DNA from: Sphaerochaetaceae bacterium
Lineage (GTDB): Bacteria > Spirochaetota > Spirochaetia > Sphaerochaetales > Sphaerochaetaceae
Assembly (NCBI GenBank): GCA_028532765.1
Contig: JAQQAR010000076.1
Coordinates: forward strand, 50,637 to 114,636
Length of the DNA stretch: 64,000 nt
Reading direction: 5' to 3'
A program made the translations under genes and the position numbers. Position 1 is the first letter of the stretch. Each line of letters starts with the position of its first letter. The notes under the pieces were generated by a model that was not told the origin of the DNA, searched no databases, and saw only the letters and a list, made by a program, of their open reading frames with translations. Shown here piece after piece: positions 35,024 to 43,449 of the stretch.

Positions 35024-35695
35024 ATGAAACCTCTGAGCTTGTTCCTACATCGAATTTACCGTACCGTCGTCAAGGTTGGTTTGGCTCTCAATTATGACTT
35101 CTTTACTTGGCAGGAAGAAGATCTGCCCAAAGGCCCCAAAATATTCTGTTCCAACCATTTCAGTTCCAGTGATGTGCATTTTGTCACCACCCTTACTGAT
35201 GAACCGTTACATATGGTCATTGGCCCTGCCTTCGGTATTCCAGTCATTGGATCCTTTCTTGGTTGGACGGAACAAATAAAAGCCCTAAGCAAGGAAGACC
35301 GCAGACATGTTGTTGACCAGGCAGTCTCTTACCTCAAGAAAGGAGATAGTATATATATCTTTCCTGAAGGGGGTTTGAACACCCAGGAAGAGATGATGCC
35401 CTTCAAGCAGGGAATTGCTGAGATGTACCTCTCCTACCCTGTTCCTATTGTTCCCATTGGCTTGATCGCACCAAGAAGAAGAGTGAGAAACAAGATCAGT
35501 AAAACGGCAAGGCGAGAAATGCGAGTCGTAAGTAGGAACTACTATGCTAATATTGGGAAGGCGATGGAATTCCCTGAGGCCTTGGAAGCAGCCAAGGATG
35601 ATAGAGTCGCTGCACGAGAGATGATCCTGACTGAGCTTAGGAAATCCATTGATTCATTGATTGTCGAGATTAAGACAGATAAGTTCTGGAGTTGA
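35024..35695 (+). CDS. 1-acylglycerol-3-phosphate acyltransferase family protein
   Basis: PlsC-type membrane-associated acyltransferase, 223 residues. FCSNHFSSSDVHFV contains the catalytic HX4D, FPEGGLNTQEEMMPFKQG the EGT-like substrate motif, and PVPIVPIGL the third block. Probably adds an acyl chain in phospholipid synthesis; exact acceptor unknown. It begins 20 bases after the BtuD-like gene and may share its transcript. Confidence 0.85.
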   Translation: MKPLSLFLHRIYRTVVKVGLALNYDFFTWQEEDLPKGPKIFCSNHFSSSDVHFVTTLTDEPLHMVIGPAFGIPVIGSFLGWTEQIKALSKEDRRHVVDQAVSYLKKGDSIYIFPEGGLNTQEEMMPFKQGIAEMYLSYPVPIVPIGLIAPRRRVRNKISKTARREMRVVSRNYYANIGKAMEFPEALEAAKDDRVAAREMILTELRKSIDSLIVEIKTDKFWS

Positions 35696-35698
35696 AAT

Positions 35699-36451
35699 AT
35701 GGATGATGTACATAAGATCTTTACAGATTTCAAGAACCGGGTTGATGAGATAGCTGAACACGCTGAGCATGTGCATTCAGTTTCATTCAAGGCGGATTTG
35801 AAGAATGGAACCTCATTCAACTTCTCTTTCAATGCAGAGAAGTTTGCAAAAGCAAAGGACCCGAAAGGGGCCTTCAAGTCCTACAGCATTTTCAACGGGA
35901 TTGTTGATATCGTTGCTTCTCTCTCCAGTATTGCAATCATCATCTACCTCATAAACCAGATGGTAGAGGGTCAGGGTGTCAGTCTGCTGGTCGTCCTCAC
36001 CTACTCACTGTTTATCATCAGCTTCATCTGTTCTGCTCTTTTTCATTTCTTTTCAACTGAACAGAGAGCTCATCTCATCTTCTCGTATATCAAGGAGAGT
36101 GCAAAGATTTTTGCCTTGGCAGTGGTAAATCTTCTCTGGGCACATTTACAGGAGCCCTCAAGCCTTACCATGGTCAGGAGTCTTGTATTGGTGTTGATCG
36201 CCCTTGCATTTCTCTTTCTCTCCGGTAGAACACATCTTTCCTTGCAGGTAAGTCTGGCAATTACCGCTCTCTTGCCCTTTGTTTCCTTGGCTGTTGATAT
36301 GAGCCTGGATTCCATTCTTCGTTGCATACTTTTCAGTCTCTGGTCAGTCGCAACCTTGGTATTCAAGCCAGAGTCTCGTATGAAAACCAATTCAGCTTTT
36401 GCCTTGATAGGCGTCCTTTCGCTCTCCACAGCACTTGGAGCTTTGCTTTAG
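35699..36451 (+). CDS. Integral membrane protein, unknown
   Basis: A 250-residue protein. The first 70 residues are soluble (MDDVHKIFTDFKNRVDEI), followed by about six to seven hydrophobic segments from residue 70 onward. No family recognised. GGAG lies seven bases before the ATG, and only three bases separate it from the acyltransferase gene, suggesting co-expression. Confidence 0.75.
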   Translation: MDDVHKIFTDFKNRVDEIAEHAEHVHSVSFKADLKNGTSFNFSFNAEKFAKAKDPKGAFKSYSIFNGIVDIVASLSSIAIIIYLINQMVEGQGVSLLVVLTYSLFIISFICSALFHFFSTEQRAHLIFSYIKESAKIFALAVVNLLWAHLQEPSSLTMVRSLVLVLIALAFLFLSGRTHLSLQVSLAITALLPFVSLAVDMSLDSILRCILFSLWSVATLVFKPESRMKTNSAFALIGVLSLSTALGALL

Positions 36452-36515
36452 CGGTATAGATTGCACTTTTCTTTCCGACTGGTTGCCTCTATACTGAGTA
36501 CATCAGGAGGACGGT

Positions 36516-37487
36516 ATGATGAGAATGGGAATCTTGGGTGCTGGAAACATCGCCCGCAAGATGGCTGCAACGATAGCAGAGATGGAACAGGTGGAAGCCT
36601 ATGCTGTTGCATCTAGAGACCTACAGAAAGCGCGTGACTTCGCAAAGAAGTGGAATGTCCGTAAAGCGTACGGTTCCTATGAGGAAATGCTGGGTGACCC
36701 CGATGTTGATCTGGTATATGTTTGCACCCCACACTCCTTGCACTATGAACATATGATGCTCTCCTTGGAGCATGGGAAACCAGTACTTGGCGAAAAGGCT
36801 TTCACGATGAATGCAAAGCAAGCCAGGGAAGTCATAGCACTTGGGAAAAAGAAAAAGCTTCTGGTAGCTGAGGCAATTTGGACACGATATTTACCTATGC
36901 GTTTGGTTCTTGAACAGATTCTTGAACGCAGGGTTATCGGTGAACCACATTCACTAACCGCAAATCTCTGCTATCCCATCAAGGGCGTGAAACGCATGAT
37001 GGACCCGGAGCTTGCAGGAGGTGCTCTTCTGGATCTGGGAGTGTACCCGATCAACTTCGCCATGATGGTGTTTGGAAATGAGATAGAGTCCATTGAATCT
37101 TCGTGCATCAAGACCGACAGTGGTGTCGATGAGTCCAACTCCATCACCCTCTCGTTCAAGGGTGGCAAGATGGCTATCCTTCACTCTTCCATGCTGAGTA
37201 CCAGTGACAGACGTGGTGCTATATTCGGCAGCAGGGGGTTTATTGAGTTCCTCAACATCAATAACTGTGAAGGGATCAATGTATACGACCGTGATTACAA
37301 CTTGGTTGAGACCTATAAGCCTTTCAAGAACATCACAGGGTTCGAACATCAGGTTGAAGCATGCAGGAAGGCACTTGAGGAGGGCGAAATCGAGCTTAAG
37401 CAGATGCCTCACAGTGAAATCATCAAGGTAATGGAAGTAATGGATACCCTGAGAGGCCAATGGGGTGTACACTTCCCGGGAGAATAA
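36516..37487 (+). CDS. Gfo/Idh/MocA family oxidoreductase
   Basis: NAD(P)-dependent sugar or polyol dehydrogenase-like protein, 323 residues. Rossmann motif GILGAGNIARKMA at the N terminus, VYVCTPHSLHYEHM near residue 67, GEKAFTMNAKQA (the EKP-like catalytic Lys region, with KA instead of KP) near 91, and GGALLDLGVYPINFA near 166 with the conserved Asp-Gly-Tyr. AGGAGG lies five bases before the ATG. The substrate is unknown. Confidence 0.88.
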   Translation: MMRMGILGAGNIARKMAATIAEMEQVEAYAVASRDLQKARDFAKKWNVRKAYGSYEEMLGDPDVDLVYVCTPHSLHYEHMMLSLEHGKPVLGEKAFTMNAKQAREVIALGKKKKLLVAEAIWTRYLPMRLVLEQILERRVIGEPHSLTANLCYPIKGVKRMMDPELAGGALLDLGVYPINFAMMVFGNEIESIESSCIKTDSGVDESNSITLSFKGGKMAILHSSMLSTSDRRGAIFGSRGFIEFLNINNCEGINVYDRDYNLVETYKPFKNITGFEHQVEACRKALEEGEIELKQMPHSEIIKVMEVMDTLRGQWGVHFPGE

Positions 37488-37491
37488 GCAT

Positions 37492-37992
37492 ATGGAACTT
37501 TCACAACAGATTGCACTGGTAGAAAGCCAGGAAGAACTACTGCAGTTCGATCATTTCTCAAATCGTGATGCATGGGAACTGGGAAAGATCTTTGCAGAGG
37601 AAGCTTTGGGCAAAGAGATTCCCATCGCCATATGCATCAGGACAATGAGTGGCAAGACACTGTTTCATTTTACCGCTGAAGGTTCAAATCGCGGCTCACA
37701 GGACTGGATCGACCGAAAGTTCAATACGGTCCAGCACTTTGAAACCAGTACCTTGGCATACTCATTATTCCTGAAGAAACGAGTGAAGACGTTGAGTGAA
37801 CGTGGTTTGGATCCAACCAGGTTTGTGGATTGTGGTGGAGGATTCCCCATTGTTGTCAGATCAGCTGGATTGGTAGGAGCTGTAATGGTAAGCGGTCTTA
37901 CCGATCTTGAGGATCATGATGTACTGGTGAGATGCATCAGCAAGTATTTGGGTTTGGAGAATGTTCCTCACTACCCTACGAAAAATCCTTGA
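37492..37992 (+). CDS. UPF0303 / heme-degrading-domain-like protein
   Basis: A 166-residue protein of the UPF0303 family (related to the GlcG/HbpS domain). Family features: AWELGKIFAEEAL, IAICIRTMSGKTLFHF, GSNRGSQDWIDRKFNTV and CGGGFPIVV. The ATG at 37492 follows GGGAG; it begins four bases after the oxidoreductase gene. The annotation as heme-degrading is by domain name only. The 3' end overlaps the convergent CYTH gene by 17 bases. Confidence 0.8.
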   Translation: MELSQQIALVESQEELLQFDHFSNRDAWELGKIFAEEALGKEIPIAICIRTMSGKTLFHFTAEGSNRGSQDWIDRKFNTVQHFETSTLAYSLFLKKRVKTLSERGLDPTRFVDCGGGFPIVVRSAGLVGAVMVSGLTDLEDHDVLVRCISKYLGLENVPHYPTKNP

Positions 37993-38551
37993 GTAGATGC
38001 ATATAATAGCGTTCCTCGATACGTTCTTGGGGAACGCCCAACAATGAGAGTACTTCTAGTAGACGGGTCCTGGCATACGGGACCCGTTCTGCTGTTTCCA
38101 ACACAAATTCCATCTCCAAGAACCAGCCAAGAGAGGCAATCTCCACCAGTTCTATATGAAGGGGTGAGAGCGTCTCATCGAATACCCAATCGTATGAGTA
38201 TCCCCGCTTGGTTTTCCTGATATACACCTCATATCCAAGACTGAGGAAGAAGGCATGAGCTTGCTGTGCCTGGTCGGAGGATGAGAGAAACTCAACTTCC
38301 TCATTGACCTCAATCCCATCCTTCAGGCTCTTGTATTTTCTTGTAAACCGTACATTCCCTGATAGATTCTGAAAAGAAGGTCCAAAGCGCTCCATCCGTA
38401 GGCGGAAGAGAGGCTCCTGTCCCGCCAAAGCATAGTAGATGTCATCTTTCTCTTCACAACACACCTCTCCAATGCCAGGTTGCTGCTCGATATCATGCTT
38501 GAGCGTAATAGGATCATCTACATGGGCTTTCAGTTCAACTTCATAGGACAT
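37976..38551 (-). CDS. CYTH-domain protein (class IV adenylate cyclase/triphosphatase-like)
   Basis: A 191-residue protein with the CYTH tunnel-fold signature: YEVELKAHV (ExExK) at residues 3-8, FRLRMERF, RFTRKYK, EVEFLSS and a late ELVEIASLGWFLEMEFVLE. These acidic and basic residues bind triphosphate and metal. It could be an adenylate cyclase, thiamine or inorganic triphosphatase; sequence alone does not decide. Starts one base after the upstream membrane-protein gene. Confidence 0.85.
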   Translation of the reverse strand: MSYEVELKAHVDDPITLKHDIEQQPGIGEVCCEEKDDIYYALAGQEPLFRLRMERFGPSFQNLSGNVRFTRKYKSLKDGIEVNEEVEFLSSSDQAQQAHAFFLSLGYEVYIRKTKRGYSYDWVFDETLSPLHIELVEIASLGWFLEMEFVLETAERVPYARTRLLEVLSLLGVPQERIEERYYMHLLKDFS

Positions 38552-38552
38552 A

Positions 38553-39329
38553 TCAGTCTTTCCAAGGGAAAATCATATTCTTCAAGGAACGGTGTCCAAC
38601 ACTCTCGCGTTCTTCATAAAGCAGTTCATCCCAAGGGATATGCTTCCTGTCAGCCTCCGGTTCCTCTTCAAGATAGTCATACTTGTACATCATCAGTTTG
38701 ACGGCATCACTGCTGGCAAGCAACATGCCGGTCACTCCAGGGGCTAGGCCTGCAAGGAGTGCCGATAACACAAAATTCACTATCTGGTACACAGCAAAGA
38801 ACAAGGTAAAGAAGAGGTTGTCAAATACAATGAGAAAGCTCTTTTTCAGAGTCTTGATCGGACGGTCCCCAGGCATCGAACGAAAGAGTGCCCAGTAATA
38901 CAGAAGGGCGAAACTCAACCCCATGAACAACCAGAAAAGTATGACACTGAGCAGAGTTCCTACCGCATTGCCATAGCTTAGGTAAAAGGGAATGACAAAC
39001 AGGATGAGTGAGACATCAAGCACGGAAAGCAGCCAGTAAAAAAGGCTATGTCTCCATGAGTCCCTGATGCCATGCTTGAATCCTTCCCAGCCAGGCCGTT
39101 CATATTTTGCATATGCCCAGGTAGAGGCTGAAGTGCCTGCTGTGAAGAAGGCAAACAGGCCTACTGAAAGAATCATGGCAACTACGGATAGCAATCCATG
39201 TATTTCCATGAGGCTCATGCTTCCCATGAAGGCAAGCAAGATCAAGAGGAACCCAAGGTTGTGGACAACCATCGAAATGAGGTTGTCCCAGCCATCGAAA
39301 AACGCTTTTTTAATGAAGAATCCAGTCAT
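38553..39329 (-). CDS. Six-TM membrane protein, unknown
   Basis: A 258-residue protein with five to six hydrophobic segments, a central WAYAKYERPGWEGFKHGIRDSWRHS loop and a charged C-terminal tail (EEEPEADRKHIPWDEL). It resembles uncharacterised spirochaetal membrane proteins of the YesL-like type, but this is a weak impression. No Shine-Dalgarno sequence; a promoter (TTGCTT, 17 bp, TACTCT) ends six bases before the ATG. Confidence 0.75.
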   Translation of the reverse strand: MTGFFIKKAFFDGWDNLISMVVHNLGFLLILLAFMGSMSLMEIHGLLSVVAMILSVGLFAFFTAGTSASTWAYAKYERPGWEGFKHGIRDSWRHSLFYWLLSVLDVSLILFVIPFYLSYGNAVGTLLSVILFWLFMGLSFALLYYWALFRSMPGDRPIKTLKKSFLIVFDNLFFTLFFAVYQIVNFVLSALLAGLAPGVTGMLLASSDAVKLMMYKYDYLEEEPEADRKHIPWDELLYEERESVGHRSLKNMIFPWKD

Positions 39330-39335
39330 GCTACA

Positions 39336-39364
39336 AGAGTACTCATACGATTGCAGGAAAGCAA
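39336..39364 (-). promoter_or_regulatory. Promoter, leaderless type
   Basis: Minus strand TTGCTT (39359-39364), 17 bases, TACTCT (39336-39341), then six bases to the ATG at 39329. Confidence 0.5.
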
Positions 39365-39370
39365 GAGGTT

Positions 39371-40210
39371 TTAGAAGGAGGTTTCATCCGGATTCTGCGT
39401 TGGTCCACAGATATTCTCCATTTCATCGAGCCTTGCCATTTGTTCTTCATTCAACGTGAAATCAAAGATATCCTTGTTCTGGAGAATAGAGGAAGGTGTA
39501 ACTGATTTGGGAAGCACTACATGCCCCTTCTGGATATCATAACGAAGACATACCTGAGCGGGACTCTTCCCTACCTCTTCAGCAATGCTCTTGATCAGGG
39601 GACTACTAAGCAGGCCTCCTGTGCCTAATGGACTATATGCTTCCAGAACCATCTGCTTGTCCTTGCAATATCGGACCAATCTCTCCTGTTGTTCACCAGC
39701 ATAGAGCCGGATCTGATTGACCTGCGGCTTGATCTCAGCTCTCTCGAGCAAGGATTCAATATGATGTTCACGGAAGTTGCTGATACCGATACTCTTGATC
39801 AGGCCTTGCCCGACAAACTCCTCCATGGCCTTCCAACTCCCCCTATTGGCGTCCTGCCAATGTGAGCGAGATGCAATGGGATTAGGCCAATGGATCAAAT
39901 AGAGGTCAATGTAGTCTGTATCCAGTTTTCTCAAGCTTTCCAGAAATGCTTCCTTAGTCTGTTCATAGCCATGATCATTGTTATGTAGCTTGGTGGTTAG
40001 GAAAATCTCCTCCCGTTCAATCCCACTCTCTCGTATGGCGCGTCCAACACTCGCCTCATTGCCATAGGCAGCTGCAGTATCTATATGACGATACCCAACC
40101 TCCAATGCATAGCGAACACTCACATATGCTGCTTTTCCTTCAGGGATCTGCCAAGTGCCAAATCCAAGTTGCGGAATCTCATGATTGTTGTTCATCGTAA
40201 CTGTCTGCAT
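39371..40210 (-). CDS. Aldo/keto reductase
   Basis: NADPH-dependent carbonyl reductase of the AKR5-like group, 279 residues. Catalytic tetrad visible: Asp and Tyr in HIDTAAAYGNE near residues 45-50, Lys in FLTTKLHN, His in DLYLIHWPNP. LEAYSPLGTGGLLSS and VVLPKSVTPS form the cofactor site. The ATG at 40210 follows AGGAGGTGCT; the extended ORF is rejected. Endogenous substrate unknown. Confidence 0.93.
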   Translation of the reverse strand: MQTVTMNNNHEIPQLGFGTWQIPEGKAAYVSVRYALEVGYRHIDTAAAYGNEASVGRAIRESGIEREEIFLTTKLHNNDHGYEQTKEAFLESLRKLDTDYIDLYLIHWPNPIASRSHWQDANRGSWKAMEEFVGQGLIKSIGISNFREHHIESLLERAEIKPQVNQIRLYAGEQQERLVRYCKDKQMVLEAYSPLGTGGLLSSPLIKSIAEEVGKSPAQVCLRYDIQKGHVVLPKSVTPSSILQNKDIFDFTLNEEQMARLDEMENICGPTQNPDETSF

Positions 40211-40221
40211 AGCACCTCCTG

Positions 40222-40431
40222 TTAATTCAAGAAGAAGTCCAAAATATTCCATCCTGTCTGTTCATTTTGTTTGAACAATTCAGTGTACCCACAATTGGTA
40301 CAAGTGACGGTGATGAACCGTTTGTTTTGGACATCGAAAATCTTGGCGAAATTGCCACCCGTTGCCTGGAACCGGTCGCTCTCATAATGAGTGCCGCCAC
40401 ATTTTGGACATATATATCGTTTCTTATCCAT
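40222..40431 (-). CDS. Small zinc-ribbon protein
   Basis: A 69-residue protein with two Cys pairs, YICPKCG at the start and CTNCGYTELFK near residue 50, predicting one zinc ribbon. Widely distributed small nucleic-acid-binding-like proteins of this form are uncharacterised. The ATG at 40431 (MDKKRYICPKCG) fits family starts and may be leaderless (TATGCT seven bases upstream); an ATG at 40443 is the alternative. It lies 11 bases ahead of the reductase gene, on the same strand. Confidence 0.75.
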   Translation of the reverse strand: MDKKRYICPKCGGTHYESDRFQATGGNFAKIFDVQNKRFITVTCTNCGYTELFKQNEQTGWNILDFFLN

Positions 40432-40482
40432 GAACTTAAGCATATCATGGTTTTCCCCAACCAAAAAGTGACAAAAACCCTC

Positions 40483-40512
40483 TTGACTAACTGTTTGGGC
40501 ATTGGCTATAGT
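40483..40512 (+). promoter_or_regulatory. Promoter of tRNA-Met
   Basis: TTGACT (40483-40488), 18 bases, TATAGT (40507-40512), 14 bases before the mature tRNA. A strong match. Confidence 0.75.
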
Positions 40513-40526
40513 GTGGGAGTTGTTAC

Positions 40527-40599
40527 GGCGGCATAGCTCAGTTGGTAGAGCAAACGGCTCATATCCGTTCGGTCAGGGGTCCGAGTCCCTTTGCCGCTA
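40527..40599 (+). tRNA. tRNA-Met (anticodon CAU)
   Basis: Acceptor GGCGGCA/TGCCGCT with a G1:U72 pair, D-arm GCTC...GAGC, anticodon stem AACGG/CCGTT with loop CTCATAT, T-loop GGTCCGAGTCC and discriminator A. CCA not encoded. Elongator Met is preferred over initiator because the stem lacks three G:C pairs; a lysidine-type tRNA-Ile cannot be excluded. 73 nt. Confidence 0.92.
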
Positions 40600-40602
40600 T
40601 AG

Positions 40603-40638
40603 AGACCTCCTTGGAATTACCAGGGAGGTCTTGTTATT
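40603..40638 (+). terminator. Terminator of tRNA-Met
   Basis: AGACCTCC (40603-40610) pairs with GGAGGTCT (40624-40631), the inner TTGG/CCAG extending the stem, followed by TGTTATTT. It also lies next to the 3' end of the convergent GH4 gene. Confidence 0.8.
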
Positions 40639-41997
40639 TCAACGCAAATACCCCAACCACTTACACTGACGCTCTATCATCACATCAACAAGCTCAGGAA
40701 TATTTCTCATGGTATGTACCACTGGATTGGCCAGCAAGGCTTGGATTACATACTCCTTCTTTCCTTGCAGCACAGCCTCAGCTGTCAGGTCATATACACC
40801 ACAGTAGTTTCTCAGGAGGGCGGCGAACCCTTTGGGGAAACTGTCAAAAGCAACACCTTTCATGCCCTTGCTGTATACTTTCGCCGGCACCTCAACTGCA
40901 ATCCAAGGGGGAAGATCTTTAATCAATCCATTATTCAGTATGTTTACAGCCAGTTCCTCATATCCGCTATTCTCTTCAATGCCTTCAAGGATATAGACCA
41001 AACGTTCGGTTACTTTCAGTTCAATCTTTGGTTCCAAACGCGATAGCATCTTTTGATATAAGAAATAAAAATCCTTTATCCCCTTATGGTCAACAACCTC
41101 TTGTGCCCAACTGATATACTCCCCAAAATGACTGTCAACAGTGATTGGCAACAAGTGGTAATGATCGAGAATTTCCTTGAACAGTGTCCTATCCGCCCAG
41201 GGCTTCTTGCTTCTGGTTCCCTCTGGTAGTGGACGATGAGTGGATCCCTCTGTGATGAACGCCTCTCCATGCTGCTGCATGTAGGAGAGAATATCGGAGT
41301 ACCCTGGTTCTTTTTCAAAGAAGGCAGGAGCTCTGTTCAGAATATCTGGATAGGCATCCTTGCCGCTGTCCCGGTAGTACGCTTCCAGAAGCACGCTGAA
41401 ATGATTCAAACCAGCACTCCGGGTTTGCAGATTGGAGAATGGCGTTTCAAGAATTGAGGGGAGATACCGTTCCAGTGATGCAATCTCATGGCAGATTCCC
41501 ACGAATTTGAGCGATGGATACTTCCTGAGCACAGTCGTGACTATGGAGGTCATTGGGTTGGAATAGTTGAAAATCCAGGCATCTGGACAGAGAGAAACTA
41601 CATCTTCACAGATTTCCATGATGACAGGAATAATCCTCAATGAATGGAATACCCCTCCAGGTCCACCATTCTCCCCATACACCTGGGCAATGCCGTACTG
41701 TTGGGCTAAGGTCCAATCCTCATCCCAGAGCTGAAAACGATTTCCCACTTCGATGGAAATGACCACTACATCACAACCCTGCAGTGCTTCCTTACGGTCA
41801 GTGGTTGCCTCAATGGTAAAAGGGAGATTATTCTCTTCAACAAAAGCTGTGGCCTTGCTGTACACGTTCTGCAATGCATGGTCATTGATATCCACCAAGC
41901 TGATGGTGCTTCCCACCAATGTTTTACTTTGCATAATATCACCAAGGGTACCAAGCCCAAACTGTGCACTACCTGCCCCAATAAGAACGATCTTCAT
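40639..41997 (-). CDS. GH4 family glycosidase (alpha-glucosidase/galactosidase type)
   Basis: NAD+- and metal-dependent glycosidase, 452 residues. N-terminal Rossmann GAGSAQFGLGTLGD; NYSNPMTSIV binds metal and substrate; the metal-ligand motif reads CHEI near residue 170, and GLNHFSVL supplies the next His. A CHE-type motif is associated with alpha-glucosidases such as AglA rather than 6-phospho-beta-glucosidases (CNxP). GAGGAG precedes the ATG. Stands alone, divergent from thpR. Substrate assignment is tentative. Confidence 0.88.
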   Translation of the reverse strand: MKIVLIGAGSAQFGLGTLGDIMQSKTLVGSTISLVDINDHALQNVYSKATAFVEENNLPFTIEATTDRKEALQGCDVVVISIEVGNRFQLWDEDWTLAQQYGIAQVYGENGGPGGVFHSLRIIPVIMEICEDVVSLCPDAWIFNYSNPMTSIVTTVLRKYPSLKFVGICHEIASLERYLPSILETPFSNLQTRSAGLNHFSVLLEAYYRDSGKDAYPDILNRAPAFFEKEPGYSDILSYMQQHGEAFITEGSTHRPLPEGTRSKKPWADRTLFKEILDHYHLLPITVDSHFGEYISWAQEVVDHKGIKDFYFLYQKMLSRLEPKIELKVTERLVYILEGIEENSGYEELAVNILNNGLIKDLPPWIAVEVPAKVYSKGMKGVAFDSFPKGFAALLRNYCGVYDLTAEAVLQGKKEYVIQALLANPVVHTMRNIPELVDVMIERQCKWLGYLR

Positions 41998-42014
41998 GAT
42001 TATCTCCTCACAAC

Positions 42015-42064
42015 ACTATACTATGCTTTTTTCTGGCTACAAAGACTTTGTTTCATAGTATACT
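42015..42064. promoter_or_regulatory. Symmetrical divergent promoter region of GH4 gene and thpR
   Basis: TATACTATG (42017-42025) and CATAGTATA (42054-42062) form a wide dyad. Each arm contains a -10: TATAGT (minus, 42015-42020, with TTGTAG 16 bases upstream) and TATACT (plus, 42059-42064). The plus -10 ends six bases before the thpR ATG. Confidence 0.5.
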
Positions 42065-42070
42065 GTCTGC

Positions 42071-42586
42071 ATGAGACTCTTTTATGCACTGCTCTTTCCT
42101 GAGAGCACTTTGCAACAGCTTACATCCATCCAGAACACCATTGTTCCTTATCTCTCTAAAGGAAAACCAACGAGCAAAGGGAATCTCCATCTCACCCTCG
42201 CTTTTCTCGGAGAGCAGGACGAGAAGATCCTACCTTTGCTTAGTGATATCCTTGAGGCAATGCCTAAAAGAAAGATGGAAGTCCTGTTCAATCATGTAGG
42301 GACATTTCCCAAACAGGGAGGTGACATCATCTACAGTGGAATAACCCATCATACAGGATTGTTTCAATTACAGAAAACACTTGTTACCCTGTTGCAAGAG
42401 TATCATGTGGTCTTCAAAGATACCCGTTTTAAAGCACATATTACGCTCTTTCGAAGAGCGAGGTATACAGAGCTTCCCGAGATTGCATGTTTTACCAGCA
42501 AGGCAAAAAGTATTGCCCTGATGCAGTCCCACCGCGTACAAGGAATCCTTACCTACACTCCTCTCATTTCTAAAACAATACAATAA
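42071..42586 (+). CDS. thpR: RNA 2',3'-cyclic phosphodiesterase
   Basis: Two-histidine (2H) phosphoesterase of the LigT/ThpR family, 171 residues. The two catalytic motifs are NLHLTLAFLGE near residue 38 and KAHITLFRRARY near 121. It hydrolyses 2',3'-cyclic phosphate RNA ends. No Shine-Dalgarno sequence; the -10 TATACT ends six bases before the ATG, predicting a leaderless mRNA. Confidence 0.9.
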   Translation: MRLFYALLFPESTLQQLTSIQNTIVPYLSKGKPTSKGNLHLTLAFLGEQDEKILPLLSDILEAMPKRKMEVLFNHVGTFPKQGGDIIYSGITHHTGLFQLQKTLVTLLQEYHVVFKDTRFKAHITLFRRARYTELPEIACFTSKAKSIALMQSHRVQGILTYTPLISKTIQ

Positions 42587-42642
42587 ATACAGTTGTATTT
42601 TAGCTCATTGCAAACTATTCCCTTCCATGGTACCCTCCACAC

Positions 42643-43419
42643 ATGGATACATATGTTGAGCACAATGCACGAGCCTGGGATAGTGAAGTTGAAAAACACA
42701 CTATTTGGACAGATGGTTGCACTGAAGAACAGATAGAGAAAGCACGCAGAGGGGAATTGGATATGGTTCTCTCTCCGTTCAAGCAGGTCCCTCCTTCCTG
42801 GGTTAGTGATGTAAAAGGGAGAAAGATCCTTGCCCTTGCCTGTGGTGGTGGACAGCAAGCGGTTCTCCTTGCCCTCGCTGGCGCTGAGGTTACCCTGTAT
42901 GATATTTCGGAAAAACAACTCGCACAGGATGCCTCCTATGCTGAGCGACTCCAACTGGAAATGGAATTCGTCAAGGGAGATATGCGTGACCTCTCCTGTT
43001 TTGCAGACTCTACATTTGACCTGATATACAACCCAACCTCCACATGTTTCATTGATGAAGTACACAGCATGTATCATCACTGCTACAGAATCTTGAAGAA
43101 AGGTGGGAGATTGCTTACCAGCATCACCAACCCGGTGCTCTATCTCTTTGACGAAAAGAAAGCCTTGAGAAACCACCTCCATGTGAAATACACCATCCCC
43201 TACTCTGACCTAAAAAGCCTTGGGAAAAAGGAGTTGGAAAAGCGAATGAGAAAACATGATACCATTGAATTTTCCCATACCTTGCAAGACTTGCTTGGGG
43301 GGCTTACGGACTCTGGGTTTCATATAACTGGTATCTACACCGATACTGCAGGATTCATGATGATCGACAGTTATATCCATGACTGCTATCTTGCAGTTCG
43401 TGCAGAGAAGAGCTTGTAG
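42643..43419 (+). CDS. SAM-dependent methyltransferase
   Basis: Class I methyltransferase, 258 residues. SAM-binding ILALACGGGQQAVLLALAGAEV near residue 65, acidic YDIS after strand 2, KGDMRDLSCF and YNPTSTCFIDEV for motifs III-IV. Small-molecule acceptor likely; identity unknown. No Shine-Dalgarno sequence: TTGCAA (42608-42613), 17 bases, TACCCT (42631-42636) and six bases to the ATG predict a leaderless mRNA. Confidence 0.87.
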   Translation: MDTYVEHNARAWDSEVEKHTIWTDGCTEEQIEKARRGELDMVLSPFKQVPPSWVSDVKGRKILALACGGGQQAVLLALAGAEVTLYDISEKQLAQDASYAERLQLEMEFVKGDMRDLSCFADSTFDLIYNPTSTCFIDEVHSMYHHCYRILKKGGRLLTSITNPVLYLFDEKKALRNHLHVKYTIPYSDLKSLGKKELEKRMRKHDTIEFSHTLQDLLGGLTDSGFHITGIYTDTAGFMMIDSYIHDCYLAVRAEKSL

Positions 43420-43449
43420 GGTACAAACCCATCTGTGTATACTAAGGAT